A DNA stretch of 64,000 bases. Origin: Alkalihalobacterium elongatum (GTDB lineage: Bacteria > Bacillota > Bacilli > Bacillales > Bacillaceae_F). How positions within the stretch are numbered: the first letter of the stretch is position 1; every line of letters starts with the position of its first letter. The DNA is taken from the NCBI RefSeq assembly GCF_019024285.1, contig NZ_WMKZ01000007.1:1-64000 (forward strand), in the 5' to 3' direction. Made by a program: the position numbers and the translations under genes. The notes beneath the pieces are model-generated. The model saw only the letters and a program-made list of their open reading frames with translations, was not told the origin of the DNA and ran no database searches. This document shows positions 46,080 to 54,222 of this stretch, piece by piece.

Positions 46080-47624
46080 ATGACGAAAATAGATGTATCG
46101 AAGTTTGAGAAAAAGATAGAAATTAGAAATATAAAGAGAGCAGATTTTGATGAAATAATTGCATTACAAAAACTTTGTTTCCCTAACATGGAGCCTTGGG
46201 AGATCACTCACCTTGAGAGTCACATTCGTATTTTTCCTGAAGGCCAGTTTGTTGTAGAATATGATGGCAAAATTATCGGATCATGCTCTAGTTTAGTTAT
46301 TAATTTTGATGAATATGATGATCAACATACGTGGGATGAAATTACTGATAAAGGTTATATCACGAACCATAACCCAGATGGTTATAATTTATACGGTATT
46401 GAAGTAATGGTGCACCCTGATTATCGGAGGATGAAGATTGGAAAGCGGTTGTATGAAGCGAGGAAAGAATTAGCTCGAGCCCTTAATTTAAAAAGCATGA
46501 TTATTGGTGGAAGAATTCCTAATTACTATAAATATGCAAAGCAATACACACCTCGTGAGTATGTTGAACAGGTAATGCTACATAATATTTATGATCCAGT
46601 GTTAACATTTCAAGTGATGAATGGATTTACTTTAAAACGAATAAATCCAAATTATTTACAAGATGATAAAGCATCAATGAGATACGCTACATTAATGGAA
46701 TGGAATAACATTGATTTTCAGCCGAAAAGTAAAAGGCATTTTAGAACGTCGTTTCCAGTTCGGATAACGACTATACAATATATGATGAAGAGAATTGACT
46801 CCTTTGAAGAGTTTGCTACTCAATGTGAATACTATACGGATGTAGCTGCAGGCTATGGCTCTGACTTTGCTGTTTTCCCTGAAATATTTACGACTCAACT
46901 ATTGTCGTTCCTTCCTGAAAAAAGCCCAAGCCAGGCGATCCGTCGTTTAACGGAATACACAGAAGATTACATTAAACTGTTTACAAACTTAGCTGTAAAA
47001 TACAATGTCAATATTATCGGTGGCTCTCATTTTGTTGAAGAAGAAAATAAAATATATAATATTGCTTACTTATTTAGAAGAGATGGAACGATTGAAAAGC
47101 AATATAAAATCCATATCACCCCTAATGAACGTAAGTGGTGGGGGATCAGTCCAGGTGATGAAATTAGAGTGTTTGACACGGACTGTGGGAAAATCTCCAT
47201 TCAAATTTGTTATGATGTTGAGTTTCCAGAGCTTGGGAGAATTGCTGTAGATAAAGGAGCAAATATTATCTTTACTCCATTCTGTACGGATGAACGTCAA
47301 GGGTATTTAAGAGTTCGCTATTGCGCGCAGGCCCGTGCGATTGAAAATGAAGTATATACTGTTATTTCAGGGACAGTAGGAAACTTACCTCATGTAGAAA
47401 ATATGGATATTCAATATGCACAGTCTGGTATTTTTACACCGTCTGACTTTGAGTTTCCGCGTGATGCGATAGTTGGTGAATGTCATCCTAACATAGATAC
47501 TGTTGTTGTAGGGGATGTTGACCTTGAAATATTACGTCGCCACCGTCGAAGTGGTAGTGTTACTCAATTAAGAGATCGAAGAAAAGATATTTATGAAATT
47601 AATTATAAATTAGATGGAAAATAA
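46080..47624 (+). CDS. yhcX: GNAT acetyltransferase fused to a nitrilase-family amidohydrolase (YhcX-like)
   Basis: This 514-residue fusion has a GNAT domain at about 14-190 ('MVHPDYRRMKIGKRLYEARKEL' is the acetyl-CoA loop). A carbon-nitrogen hydrolase domain follows at about 225-500, with the catalytic triad Glu268 (FPEIF), Lys343 (QYKIH) and Cys377 (ICYDVEFPE). B. subtilis YhcX has the same architecture. The substrate is unknown; coupled acylation and deacylation or amide cleavage of a small metabolite is plausible. The ATG at 46080 has GAAGGAG eight bases before it; an earlier in-frame GTG at 46059 lacks a site. Confidence 0.86.
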   Translation: MTKIDVSKFEKKIEIRNIKRADFDEIIALQKLCFPNMEPWEITHLESHIRIFPEGQFVVEYDGKIIGSCSSLVINFDEYDDQHTWDEITDKGYITNHNPDGYNLYGIEVMVHPDYRRMKIGKRLYEARKELARALNLKSMIIGGRIPNYYKYAKQYTPREYVEQVMLHNIYDPVLTFQVMNGFTLKRINPNYLQDDKASMRYATLMEWNNIDFQPKSKRHFRTSFPVRITTIQYMMKRIDSFEEFATQCEYYTDVAAGYGSDFAVFPEIFTTQLLSFLPEKSPSQAIRRLTEYTEDYIKLFTNLAVKYNVNIIGGSHFVEEENKIYNIAYLFRRDGTIEKQYKIHITPNERKWWGISPGDEIRVFDTDCGKISIQICYDVEFPELGRIAVDKGANIIFTPFCTDERQGYLRVRYCAQARAIENEVYTVISGTVGNLPHVENMDIQYAQSGIFTPSDFEFPRDAIVGECHPNIDTVVVGDVDLEILRRHRRSGSVTQLRDRRKDIYEINYKLDGK

Positions 47625-47725
47625 CGTGATATTTTAAATAAAACCTTAATAAACAATTAAATGAGGACAAATGACTTCACGTATATAGTGTAGGTTAAAC
47701 AAGAAAAAAGTGTAAAAAATATGAT

Positions 47726-47765
47726 GGCTGTTCGAATAAAAATTATTCGGACAGTCTTCTTTTTT
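47726..47765 (+). terminator. Terminator after the GNAT-nitrilase gene
   Basis: A 14-bp stem (47726-47739 with 47743-47756) with two G-T pairs and a three-base loop is followed by TTCTTTTTT. The rest of the 302-base gap (47625-47926) holds no ORF and no repeat that I can see. Confidence 0.75.
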
Positions 47766-47926
47766 GGTTGTGTTGCTTACTTTTCATGAGCTGAACAGGA
47801 AGAAACTATCATTAGAACTTAACAGCTAAAAATTTATGCAATCAAGTGATAAAATGTTGGCTTTTACTTTTATTAGTTTAATTCATTCTTTCATTGGAAA
47901 AGCTGTGATGAGAGAAAGGATGAGCA

Positions 47927-48433
47927 GTGGTGAATTTAGAAGAAGTCGTTGTAAGAAGATCTGTTATGACAATTTTTATAGCTTTGTCTTTTTTAATTAT
48001 TACAGGGTTACTTAGTTATGCCCTCTTTGTACGTGAAAACCTGGTTACAGAATGGCAGATGGAAGTTGTTGGAACTGATAATGTTCTTACTGCTGGTACA
48101 ACCAATGACCTTCATATTTTCTTATATGATGAAGAGGGAAATCCTATAAAAGATGCTAATGTAAAAGTAATCTTAGACATGCCAGAGATGGTTCATTATA
48201 TTAAAAAACCTATGCATCATGTAGAAAACGGCTTATACGAAGCCGAAATTCTATTATCAATGGGTGGTACTTGGATTGGATGGTTAGAGGCAAAACGAAG
48301 TGGTAAAACGTATATTAACCAGTTCTTACTTCAATCCCAAGGAAGAGTGATGTCAAATGACTTTCGTGATCCGAAAGATCATTTTCACCTAGAACAGCCA
48401 CTTCCTCCAAATATACAGCGACAGATAGATTAA
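47927..48433 (+). CDS. FixH/YtkA-like membrane-anchored protein
   Basis: One N-terminal membrane helix (about residues 14-35) is followed by an extracytoplasmic beta-sandwich domain. The marks are 'LTAGTTNDLHIFLYDEEGNPIKDANVKV', 'MPEMVHYIKKPMHHVENGLYEAEI' and 'GGTWIGWLEA'. This is the YtkA/FixH-type domain. Family members are linked to copper or oxidase assembly in some bacteria. The His and Met content (MVHYIKKPMHH) could allow metal binding. The start is GTG, with AGAAAGGA upstream. It lies 72 bases before glpP. Confidence 0.72.
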   Translation: MVNLEEVVVRRSVMTIFIALSFLIITGLLSYALFVRENLVTEWQMEVVGTDNVLTAGTTNDLHIFLYDEEGNPIKDANVKVILDMPEMVHYIKKPMHHVENGLYEAEILLSMGGTWIGWLEAKRSGKTYINQFLLQSQGRVMSNDFRDPKDHFHLEQPLPPNIQRQID

Positions 48434-48505
48434 CTGTTTCATTCGTTATTGACAAGTAGTTTAACTACTGTTTAAATGACGTAATGAGGAGGGATGGTCA
48501 TTGAA

Positions 48506-49054
48506 ATGAAAAGCTTTAACGGACAAAGAATATTGCCAGCTGCAAGGGACATAAAACAATATGAGCAACTACTAGATAGTCAATATACATACATTATTTT
48601 ATTGAATAGTCATATAGGTCAGTTAAGGAGTCTTAATCGTTTAGCAAAGAATAATAACAAAAAATTGCTTCTACATGCCGATTTAGTACAGGGACTTAAA
48701 AATGATGAATATGCAGCACAATTTTTATGCCAAGATATTCGACCAGCAGGGTTAATTTCAACTAGAAAAAATGTAGTATTAACAGCTAAAAAAAGTCGAT
48801 TACTCGCCATTCAAAGGTTGTTTTTGTTAGATAGTATTGCATTAGAAACGAGTTATAAATTATTAGAAGTGACAAAACCAGATTTTATTGAGGTGCTTCC
48901 TGGTGTTATGCCACATATTATAACGGAAGTATATGAGGAAACTAAAGTTCCGATTATCGCAGGTGGACTTATAAGGGATAAAAAGGAAGTTGAACAGGCA
49001 TTAAAAGCAGGAGCGGTTTCAGTAACGACTTCAAGAAAGTCCTTATGGGAATAG
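48506..49054 (+). CDS. glpP: GlpP, glycerol-3-phosphate-responsive antiterminator
   Basis: This 182-residue protein has the GlpP blocks 'LPAARDIKQYEQLLDSQYTYI', 'CQDIRPAGLISTRKNVV', 'LPGVMPHIITEVYEETKVPIIAGGLI' and 'ALKAGAVSVTTS'. GlpP binds glycerol-3-phosphate and the glp leader mRNA to prevent early termination. Homologs begin at the MKSF Met chosen here, although the GAGGAGGG site lies unusually far upstream and immediately next to an ATG at 48494. glpFKTQ are not in the window, so glpP stands apart from its usual targets. Confidence 0.88.
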   Translation: MKSFNGQRILPAARDIKQYEQLLDSQYTYIILLNSHIGQLRSLNRLAKNNNKKLLLHADLVQGLKNDEYAAQFLCQDIRPAGLISTRKNVVLTAKKSRLLAIQRLFLLDSIALETSYKLLEVTKPDFIEVLPGVMPHIITEVYEETKVPIIAGGLIRDKKEVEQALKAGAVSVTTSRKSLWE

Positions 49055-49415
49055 TTATAGCCTTAAGTGCTAATAATAGTCCTGACTTCTTTAAGACTTA
49101 AAGATCTTGTTCTTTAGGTCTTTTTTGTGCTGTTAAGCTGGTGTTGATTTTTAAATACATCGTGCGGAATGTTTAATGAAAGCGCATCTCCATCTCTATA
49201 TTGAGTCCAATAAAACTTAAAAATTAACTGCTTAACAGAGCGTTAATTTTTATATAACTTTTATATCGTAAATAGAAAACCACTAGTATATGTCTTTATT
49301 TTTTACATAAAATTAGCAAGATGATTGCAGGAATGATAAAGTATTTAGGGAAATAAATAAGAGTTTACTAATAAAACTTAATGGTGTGGCTCATATAGAG
49401 GACAAGGAGGAGACT
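49055..49415. other. Intergenic region between glpP and pgcA
   Basis: Apart from the terminator at 49093-49126 I find no gene in these 361 bases. It must hold the pgcA promoter. No GlpP-type leader terminator was recognised before pgcA. Confidence 0.4.
49093..49126 (+). terminator. Terminator after glpP
   Basis: AAGACTTAAAG (49093-49103) pairs with CTTTAGGTCTT (49112-49122) with one G-T pair, followed by six T. Confidence 0.85.
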
Positions 49416-51161
49416 ATGGTCTGGAAAGAAGCTTATAGTAGATGGGTAAATTATGATGGATTAGAAGCGGATTTAAAAGAAGCGCTAGAGAATATAAAAG
49501 ATGACGAGGTCCGTTTAGAAGATTGTTTTTATAAAGGATTAGAGTTCGGTACAGGTGGAATGCGAGGAGAAATTGGTCCTGGACCTAACCGTATGAATAC
49601 ATATACAATTCGTAAAGCATCAGAGGGCTTTGCTCGATATATTTCAGAGTTTGGAGAAGAGGCAAAGAAGCAAGGTGTTGTTATTGCTTATGACTGCAGA
49701 CATAAATCACCTGAATTTGCAAAAGAGGCGGCATTAACACTTGGAAAACATGGAATTCAAACTTATTTATTCGGTGATTTACGACCGACTCCTGAATTAT
49801 CATTTGCGGTTCGATCTTTAAAAGCATTTGGGGGAATTGTAATTACGGCGAGTCATAACCCTCCTGAATATAACGGTTATAAAGTATATGGTCCAGATGG
49901 TTGCCAACTTCCTCCAGGTCCAGCGAATACTCTTATTGAAAAGGTTAATGAGGTTGAAGATGAACTATTGATAAAAGTAGAGGATGAAAATGAGTTAAAA
50001 GCAGCACAACTTTTAAAAGTGATTGGCGAAGAAATCGACTTAGCATATAATAGTGAGCTTCAAACAATTATCGTTAATCCAGAGATGGTCGTTGAAAAAG
50101 GAAAAAATGTAAACATTGTGTTTACACCACTGCATGGTACGGCTAATATACCAGTTCGCCGTGTCTTAGAAACAAGTGGTTTTAATAATGTTATTGTTGT
50201 AAAAGAGCAGGAGCTACCTGATCCCAATTTTTCTACGGTAAAATCACCTAATCCTGAAGAGCATGCAGCTTTTGAAATTGCAATTAAATATGGGAATGAA
50301 CATGATGCAGATGTTTTAATTGCTACAGACCCTGATGCAGACCGCGTAGGGATTGCAGCCAGAAATACACAAGGTGAATATGTTGTCTTAACAGGAAACC
50401 AAACAGGTGCATTAATGCTTGAATACATTCTTTCGCAAAGAAAAGAGCAAGGAAAAATTCCTGCAAACGGTGTAGTTTTAAAAACGATCGTTACATCTGA
50501 ATTAGGTAGAGTCATTGCAGAGAAATATGGACTCGAAGCAGTTGATACATTAACAGGATTTAAATTCATCGGTGAGAAAATGAAAGAATATGAAGAGACA
50601 GGTGCTAAGACTTTTGTATTTGGTTATGAAGAAAGTTACGGGTACCTAATTGGCGACTTTGTTCGTGATAAAGATGCTGTGCAAGCTTGTTTATTGGCTG
50701 CTGAAATGGCTACTTACTATAAATCTCGTGGAATGACTTTATATGAGGGGCTAATGGAAGTGTTTTCTAAATATGGGTATTACCAAGAGGGGTTAGAATC
50801 ATTAACACTTAAAGGAAAAGCAGGGGTGGAACAAATTCAATCTATTCTTGCACATTTCAGAGAAAACCCACTCAATGAAATTGCGGGAAAGAAAGTAACT
50901 GTTGCTGAAGACTACCACACACAAGAAAGAAGCTTCTTAGTAGAAAATCGTAAGGAAGCATTAACATTGCCAGTGTCTAATGTATTGAAGTACACATTGG
51001 AAGATGGATCTTGGATTTGTATGCGTCCATCTGGTACTGAACCTAAAATTAAGTTTTACTTTAGTGTGAAAAGACCATCACTTCAAGAAAGTCAAGCTTG
51101 GTTGGGTGAGTTAAAACAAGAGTTAATGAGCAAAATCAAAATCCTTGTTGAACAATCGTAA
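49416..51161 (+). CDS. pgcA: PgcA, alpha-phosphoglucomutase
   Basis: This 581-residue enzyme interconverts glucose-1-phosphate and glucose-6-phosphate. The phospho-Ser loop is '[15 protein letters not shown]', the metal loop '[13 protein letters not shown]', the sugar-binding loop '[19 protein letters not shown]', and the phosphate loop '[17 protein letters not shown]'. The length matches B. subtilis PgcA once the start is set at the ATG after AAGGAGGAGACT; a further-upstream ATG is not supported. It links the glycogen operon to glycolysis and also supplies UDP-glucose for teichoic acid and glycolipid synthesis. Confidence 0.94.
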   Translation: MVWKEAYSRWVNYDGLEADLKEALENIKDDEVRLEDCFYKGLEFGTGGMRGEIGPGPNRMNTYTIRKASEGFARYISEFGEEAKKQGVVIAYDCRHKSPEFAKEAALTLGKHGIQTYLFGDLRPTPELSFAVRSLKAFGGIVITASHNPPEYNGYKVYGPDGCQLPPGPANTLIEKVNEVEDELLIKVEDENELKAAQLLKVIGEEIDLAYNSELQTIIVNPEMVVEKGKNVNIVFTPLHGTANIPVRRVLETSGFNNVIVVKEQELPDPNFSTVKSPNPEEHAAFEIAIKYGNEHDADVLIATDPDADRVGIAARNTQGEYVVLTGNQTGALMLEYILSQRKEQGKIPANGVVLKTIVTSELGRVIAEKYGLEAVDTLTGFKFIGEKMKEYEETGAKTFVFGYEESYGYLIGDFVRDKDAVQACLLAAEMATYYKSRGMTLYEGLMEVFSKYGYYQEGLESLTLKGKAGVEQIQSILAHFRENPLNEIAGKKVTVAEDYHTQERSFLVENRKEALTLPVSNVLKYTLEDGSWICMRPSGTEPKIKFYFSVKRPSLQESQAWLGELKQELMSKIKILVEQS

Positions 51162-51177
51162 TTTAAAGCAGTGTAAT

Positions 51178-51210
51178 GGGGTGGACGCTTAATCCACCCC
51201 TTTTATTTAT
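51178..51210 (+). terminator. Terminator after pgcA
   Basis: GGGGTGGA (51178-51185) pairs perfectly with TCCACCCC (51193-51200), followed by TTTTATTTAT. Confidence 0.9.
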
Positions 51211-51257
51211 CAGGAGATGTTAAGTGAATGGTTGATTAGTAAAGGAGGATAATAAAA

Positions 51258-51314
51258 ATGAGTATGGAAACACGTTCCAGAAAAATGTCGAAAACTTATA
51301 TCAAAAAAAATTGA
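51258..51314 (+). CDS. 18-codon ORF with a strong ribosome site before arsR
   Basis: AAAGGAGGATAATAAAA precedes ATG, giving the basic peptide MSMETRSRKMSKTYIKKN. The stop codon falls inside the first ATCAA-N6-TTGAT operator. It may be a small peptide, a leader ORF, or the start of a gene cut off by past rearrangement. No homology is recognised. Confidence 0.35.
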   Translation: MSMETRSRKMSKTYIKKN

Positions 51315-51315
51315 T
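51300..51315. promoter_or_regulatory. ArsR-type operator 1
   Basis: ATCAA-AAAAAA-TTGAT is a perfect 5-6-5 dyad of the type bound by ArsR/SmtB repressors. It lies seven bases upstream of the -35 element of the arsR promoter. Two further copies follow arsR. Confidence 0.65.
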
Positions 51316-51322
51316 TTAATAG

Positions 51323-51351
51323 TTGTCAAAAGTAATTGAACGGTTTACAAT
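51323..51351 (+). promoter_or_regulatory. Sigma-A promoter of arsR
   Basis: TTGTCA (51323-51328) and TACAAT (51346-51351) are 17 bases apart, a near-consensus promoter. Transcription would start about 30 bases before the arsR start, just after the first operator. Confidence 0.7.
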
Positions 51352-51388
51352 ATGAATAACAAGATGACAATAATTGGTGGTGAAAGCA

Positions 51389-51703
51389 ATGAAGGAAATT
51401 CCACTATTAGACGTTAACTTAGAAAAAACTTTTGTAGAGTATGAGTCTAAGTTTAAAGCGTTAGCCGATAAAAAACGTCTTGAAATTATGTATGAATTAA
51501 CGCAACGTGGTAAAGTGTGTGTTTGTGATTTATGTGAAATTTTTCAAATGCCGCAATCAAAAATTTCGTATCACTTAAAAATTCTTTTAAGTGCTGGATT
51601 AATTAAAAAGGAAGCGAAAGGTACTTGGAGTTACTATATGTTAAATGATGAGCAGGTAAACCATCTTCTTTCCGAAGAACTGTGCTGTTTGTTCAGAGGC
51701 TGA
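51389..51703 (+). CDS. ArsR-family metal(loid)-responsive repressor
   Basis: This 104-residue winged-HTH protein carries the arsenic-sensing pattern at the start of the recognition region, 'VCVCDLCEIFQMPQSKISYHLKIL' (Cys44, Cys46 and Cys49), and a C-terminal Cys pair 'ELCCLF'. ELCVCDL-type repressors release DNA on binding arsenite or antimonite. The ATG is the sixth codon of the open frame, chosen because GGTGGTG precedes it. It lies between operators that match its expected target, and autoregulation is likely. Confidence 0.85.
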   Translation: MKEIPLLDVNLEKTFVEYESKFKALADKKRLEIMYELTQRGKVCVCDLCEIFQMPQSKISYHLKILLSAGLIKKEAKGTWSYYMLNDEQVNHLLSEELCCLFRG

Positions 51704-51734
51704 CTAAATGTTAGTCAGTCTTGATCATTAATAA

Positions 51735-51750
51735 ATCAATTTTTTTTGAT
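51735..51750. promoter_or_regulatory. ArsR-type operator 2
   Basis: ATCAA-TTTTTT-TTGAT is the same dyad as operator 1, here with a T-only centre. It lies 22 bases (two helical turns) before operator 3, in the gap between arsR and the lyase gene. Confidence 0.65.
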
Positions 51751-51756
51751 TTAAAT

Positions 51757-51772
51757 ATCAATTTTTTTTGAT
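51757..51772. promoter_or_regulatory. ArsR-type operator 3
   Basis: ATCAA-TTTTTT-TTGAT is an identical copy of operator 2. It ends only four bases before the AAGGGAGA-type ribosome site of the lyase gene. Confidence 0.65.
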
Positions 51773-51788
51773 GAAGGGAGAGTTATAT

Positions 51789-52187
51789 ATGAATATTCAT
51801 GTTGGTTTAAACGTAACAAACTTAAGTAATTCTGTTAAATTTTACTCAAAACTTTTTGAGGCAGAACCAGTTAAAGTAAAAGAAAACTATGCGAAGTTTT
51901 TAATTCCTCATTTATCCTTAAATTTTACTCTAAATGTACGACCAACAGTTGAAGGAAATCACATTAATCACTTTGGTATTCAAGTAGAGCGACCAGAAGA
52001 GATCCTAAAGCACAAAGAACGATTGATAGAGCAAGGAAATGATACAAGAGATGAAATAAATACTGTTTGTTGTTATGCAAAGCAGGATAAATTCTGGGTT
52101 AATGATCCAGATGGGCATGAATGGGAATTCTTTTTTACATGGGAAGATACTGAACAGGAAAAAGACAGTAACCAATGTTGTATTTAA
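51789..52187 (+). CDS. arsI: ArsI/CadI-family VOC protein, probable organoarsenical C-As lyase
   Basis: This vicinal-oxygen-chelate protein begins 'MNIHVGLNVTNLSNSVKFYS' and has the diagnostic Cys pair in 'NTVCCYAKQDKFWVNDPDGHEWEFF'. The metal set is expected at His4, His58 or His61, and Glu113. ArsI enzymes use Fe(II) and oxygen to break the C-As bond of trivalent organoarsenicals such as methylarsenite. C130-C131 at the tail may help bind As(III). The ATG was chosen after AAGGGAGAG; an earlier in-frame ATG overlaps operator 3. The gene is predicted to be regulated by ArsR. Confidence 0.8.
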   Translation: MNIHVGLNVTNLSNSVKFYSKLFEAEPVKVKENYAKFLIPHLSLNFTLNVRPTVEGNHINHFGIQVERPEEILKHKERLIEQGNDTRDEINTVCCYAKQDKFWVNDPDGHEWEFFFTWEDTEQEKDSNQCCI

Positions 52188-52201
52188 TTGGAGGGAAAAA
52201 C

Positions 52202-52408
52202 ATGATATATGAATATGGATACCGAGCGATCATAGAGTATAAGCGAGAAGATATTAAGCAAACTTACACTGCAGCTAATCGAGTCAGTCAGCATAATAGG
52301 AAACCCCACAATACAATTATTAAACGATTATTTAGCTTGATTAGCATTAAAAGAAAGACAACGAATGAACAACAATGCTGTGATGTACAATGCTGTTCTC
52401 CTGCATAA
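52202..52408 (+). CDS. Small protein with a C-terminal CC-x3-CC motif in the ars cluster
   Basis: This 68-residue basic protein ends 'QQCCDVQCCSPA', with Cys59, Cys60, Cys64 and Cys65. The ribosome site GGAGGG lies before the ATG, 14 bases after the lyase gene, so the genes are probably cotranscribed. Paired cysteines in an arsenic context suggest metal(loid) binding or delivery. No family is recognised, and the earlier part has no known motif. Confidence 0.7.
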   Translation: MIYEYGYRAIIEYKREDIKQTYTAANRVSQHNRKPHNTIIKRLFSLISIKRKTTNEQQCCDVQCCSPA

Positions 52409-52515
52409 ATGACGGCACCACAAATTATTAATTCTATAGTTTATTTAATTCTTTCTCATTATTTGACCCTTTTTTTCATAAATTGTTATAACGGAAGACT
52501 AGAGGAGGGTCGACT

Positions 52516-53928
52516 ATGCTACCGCATGAACAAAAAGAGTTAGAATATGCAATTGATGAAATTACCGAAATTGCTCAAGGTTTTGGATTGGATTTCTTTC
52601 CGATGCGCTATGAAGTTTGTCCCGCAGATATAATTTATACGTTCGGTGCCTATGGAATGCCAACAAGATTTTCTCATTGGAGTTTTGGAAAGCAGTTTCA
52701 TAAAATGAAATTGCAATATGATTTAGGTTTAAGCAAGATTTATGAGTTGGTTATTAATTCTGATCCATGTTATGCATTTTTGCTTAATTCCAACACACTC
52801 ATTCAAAATAAGTTGATTGTAGCCCACGTCTTGGCACATTGTGATTTTTTTAAAAACAATGTCCGTTTCTCAAACACGAGAAGAGACATGGTAGAAAGTA
52901 TGAGTGCGACAGCAGAACGTATTTATCGATATGAGATGATCCACGGACGAGAAGAAGTTGAAAAATTTTTAGATGCGATTTTAGCGATTCAAGAGCATAT
53001 TGATCCAAGTATATTACGTTCAAAACTAGCTTGGTCAATGGAGGGAGAAGAAGAAGACGATACTCCTAAAGCTAATTCACCATATGATGATTTATGGAAT
53101 TTAGGCGACACTAAACCTGTCGAACCAAAAAAGAAAAAGAAAAAGAAGTTCCCTCCTAAGCCAGAAAAAGATTTATTGTTATTTATTGAAGAGTATAGTC
53201 GTGAACTTGAACCGTGGCAAAGGGACATTTTAACAATGATGCGTGAAGAAATGCTTTATTTCTGGCCGCAGCTTGAAACTAAAATAATGAACGAAGGATG
53301 GGCTTCTTATTGGCATATTAGAATTATGCGAGAACTCTCCCTAACAACTGATGAGGCTATTGAGTATGCAAAATTAAACTCTGGTGTTGTCCAACCTTCA
53401 AAGACGAGCATTAATCCATATTATTTAGGATTGAAAATATTTGAAGATATTGAAGAAAGATATAATAACCCAACTAAGGAAATGAAGGAACGCCAAGGTG
53501 TTAAACCTGGAAGTGGAAGAGAAAAAATTTATGAAGTAAGAGAAATTGAATCAGATATTTCTTTTATTCGTAACTATCTTACAAAGGACCTTGTCAATAG
53601 GGAAGATTTATTTCTATTCCAAAAGCAAGGTTCAGATTATAAGATTGTGGATAAAGAATGGGAGAAAATCCGAGATCAACTTGTTCAATCTCGAGTGAAT
53701 GGAGGCTTTCCATATTTAACAGTAACTGACGGGGATTATTTGAAAAATGGTGAATTGTACATTACACACCATTATGAAGGTACTGAACTAGATGTCGGAT
53801 ATTTAGAAAAGGTAATGCCATATATTCAGCAGTTATGGGGTAGGTCTACTCATATGGAAACGGTTATTAATGAAAAGAAGATTGTCTTCACGTATGATGG
53901 GAAAAAAATGCATCGAAAATATTTATAA
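52516..53928 (+). CDS. spoVR: SpoVR family protein
   Basis: This 470-residue protein has the SpoVR blocks '[36 protein letters not shown]', '[15 protein letters not shown]', '[27 protein letters not shown]' and '[17 protein letters not shown]'. A Lys-rich linker ([15 protein letters not shown]) interrupts the middle, a poly-lysine patch that may be a local insertion. SpoVR is needed for normal spore cortex in B. subtilis; its exact biochemical role is unclear. The ATG follows GAGGAGGG. A terminator is present downstream. Confidence 0.93.
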   Translation: MLPHEQKELEYAIDEITEIAQGFGLDFFPMRYEVCPADIIYTFGAYGMPTRFSHWSFGKQFHKMKLQYDLGLSKIYELVINSDPCYAFLLNSNTLIQNKLIVAHVLAHCDFFKNNVRFSNTRRDMVESMSATAERIYRYEMIHGREEVEKFLDAILAIQEHIDPSILRSKLAWSMEGEEEDDTPKANSPYDDLWNLGDTKPVEPKKKKKKKFPPKPEKDLLLFIEEYSRELEPWQRDILTMMREEMLYFWPQLETKIMNEGWASYWHIRIMRELSLTTDEAIEYAKLNSGVVQPSKTSINPYYLGLKIFEDIEERYNNPTKEMKERQGVKPGSGREKIYEVREIESDISFIRNYLTKDLVNREDLFLFQKQGSDYKIVDKEWEKIRDQLVQSRVNGGFPYLTVTDGDYLKNGELYITHHYEGTELDVGYLEKVMPYIQQLWGRSTHMETVINEKKIVFTYDGKKMHRKYL

Positions 53929-53969
53929 AGAAAATATCCGCCCCAACGGATAAGTAATATTTTTTGTAT

Positions 53970-53998
53970 ACCTGTACTTTTTGTACAGGTTTTTTTAT
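53970..53998 (+). terminator. Terminator after spoVR
   Basis: ACCTGTAC (53970-53977) pairs perfectly with GTACAGGT (53983-53990) over five T, followed by TTTTTTT. Confidence 0.9.
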
Positions 53999-54222
53999 GT
54001 GTGGCCATCCTTCCTATTTAACTTTATTTGTATGTTTATATTAAGCGTTTTTTATTTAGGAAGTAATAAGAATACTAGACACAAAAAATAGTGAAATTGA
54101 ATGAACCTGAAAAATATATTGTGACATTATTGATTAAATCTTACAAAAATTATCAATATAAGCTAAAATATAAATAACATCTAAGAGTAAAATTATTTTA
54201 TTAATATATGGAGGATACTAAT

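Noticed and set aside
50060-50569. 169-codon antisense ORF in pgcA
   Set aside because: It is opposite the catalytic core of phosphoglucomutase; the sense frame is clearly the real one.
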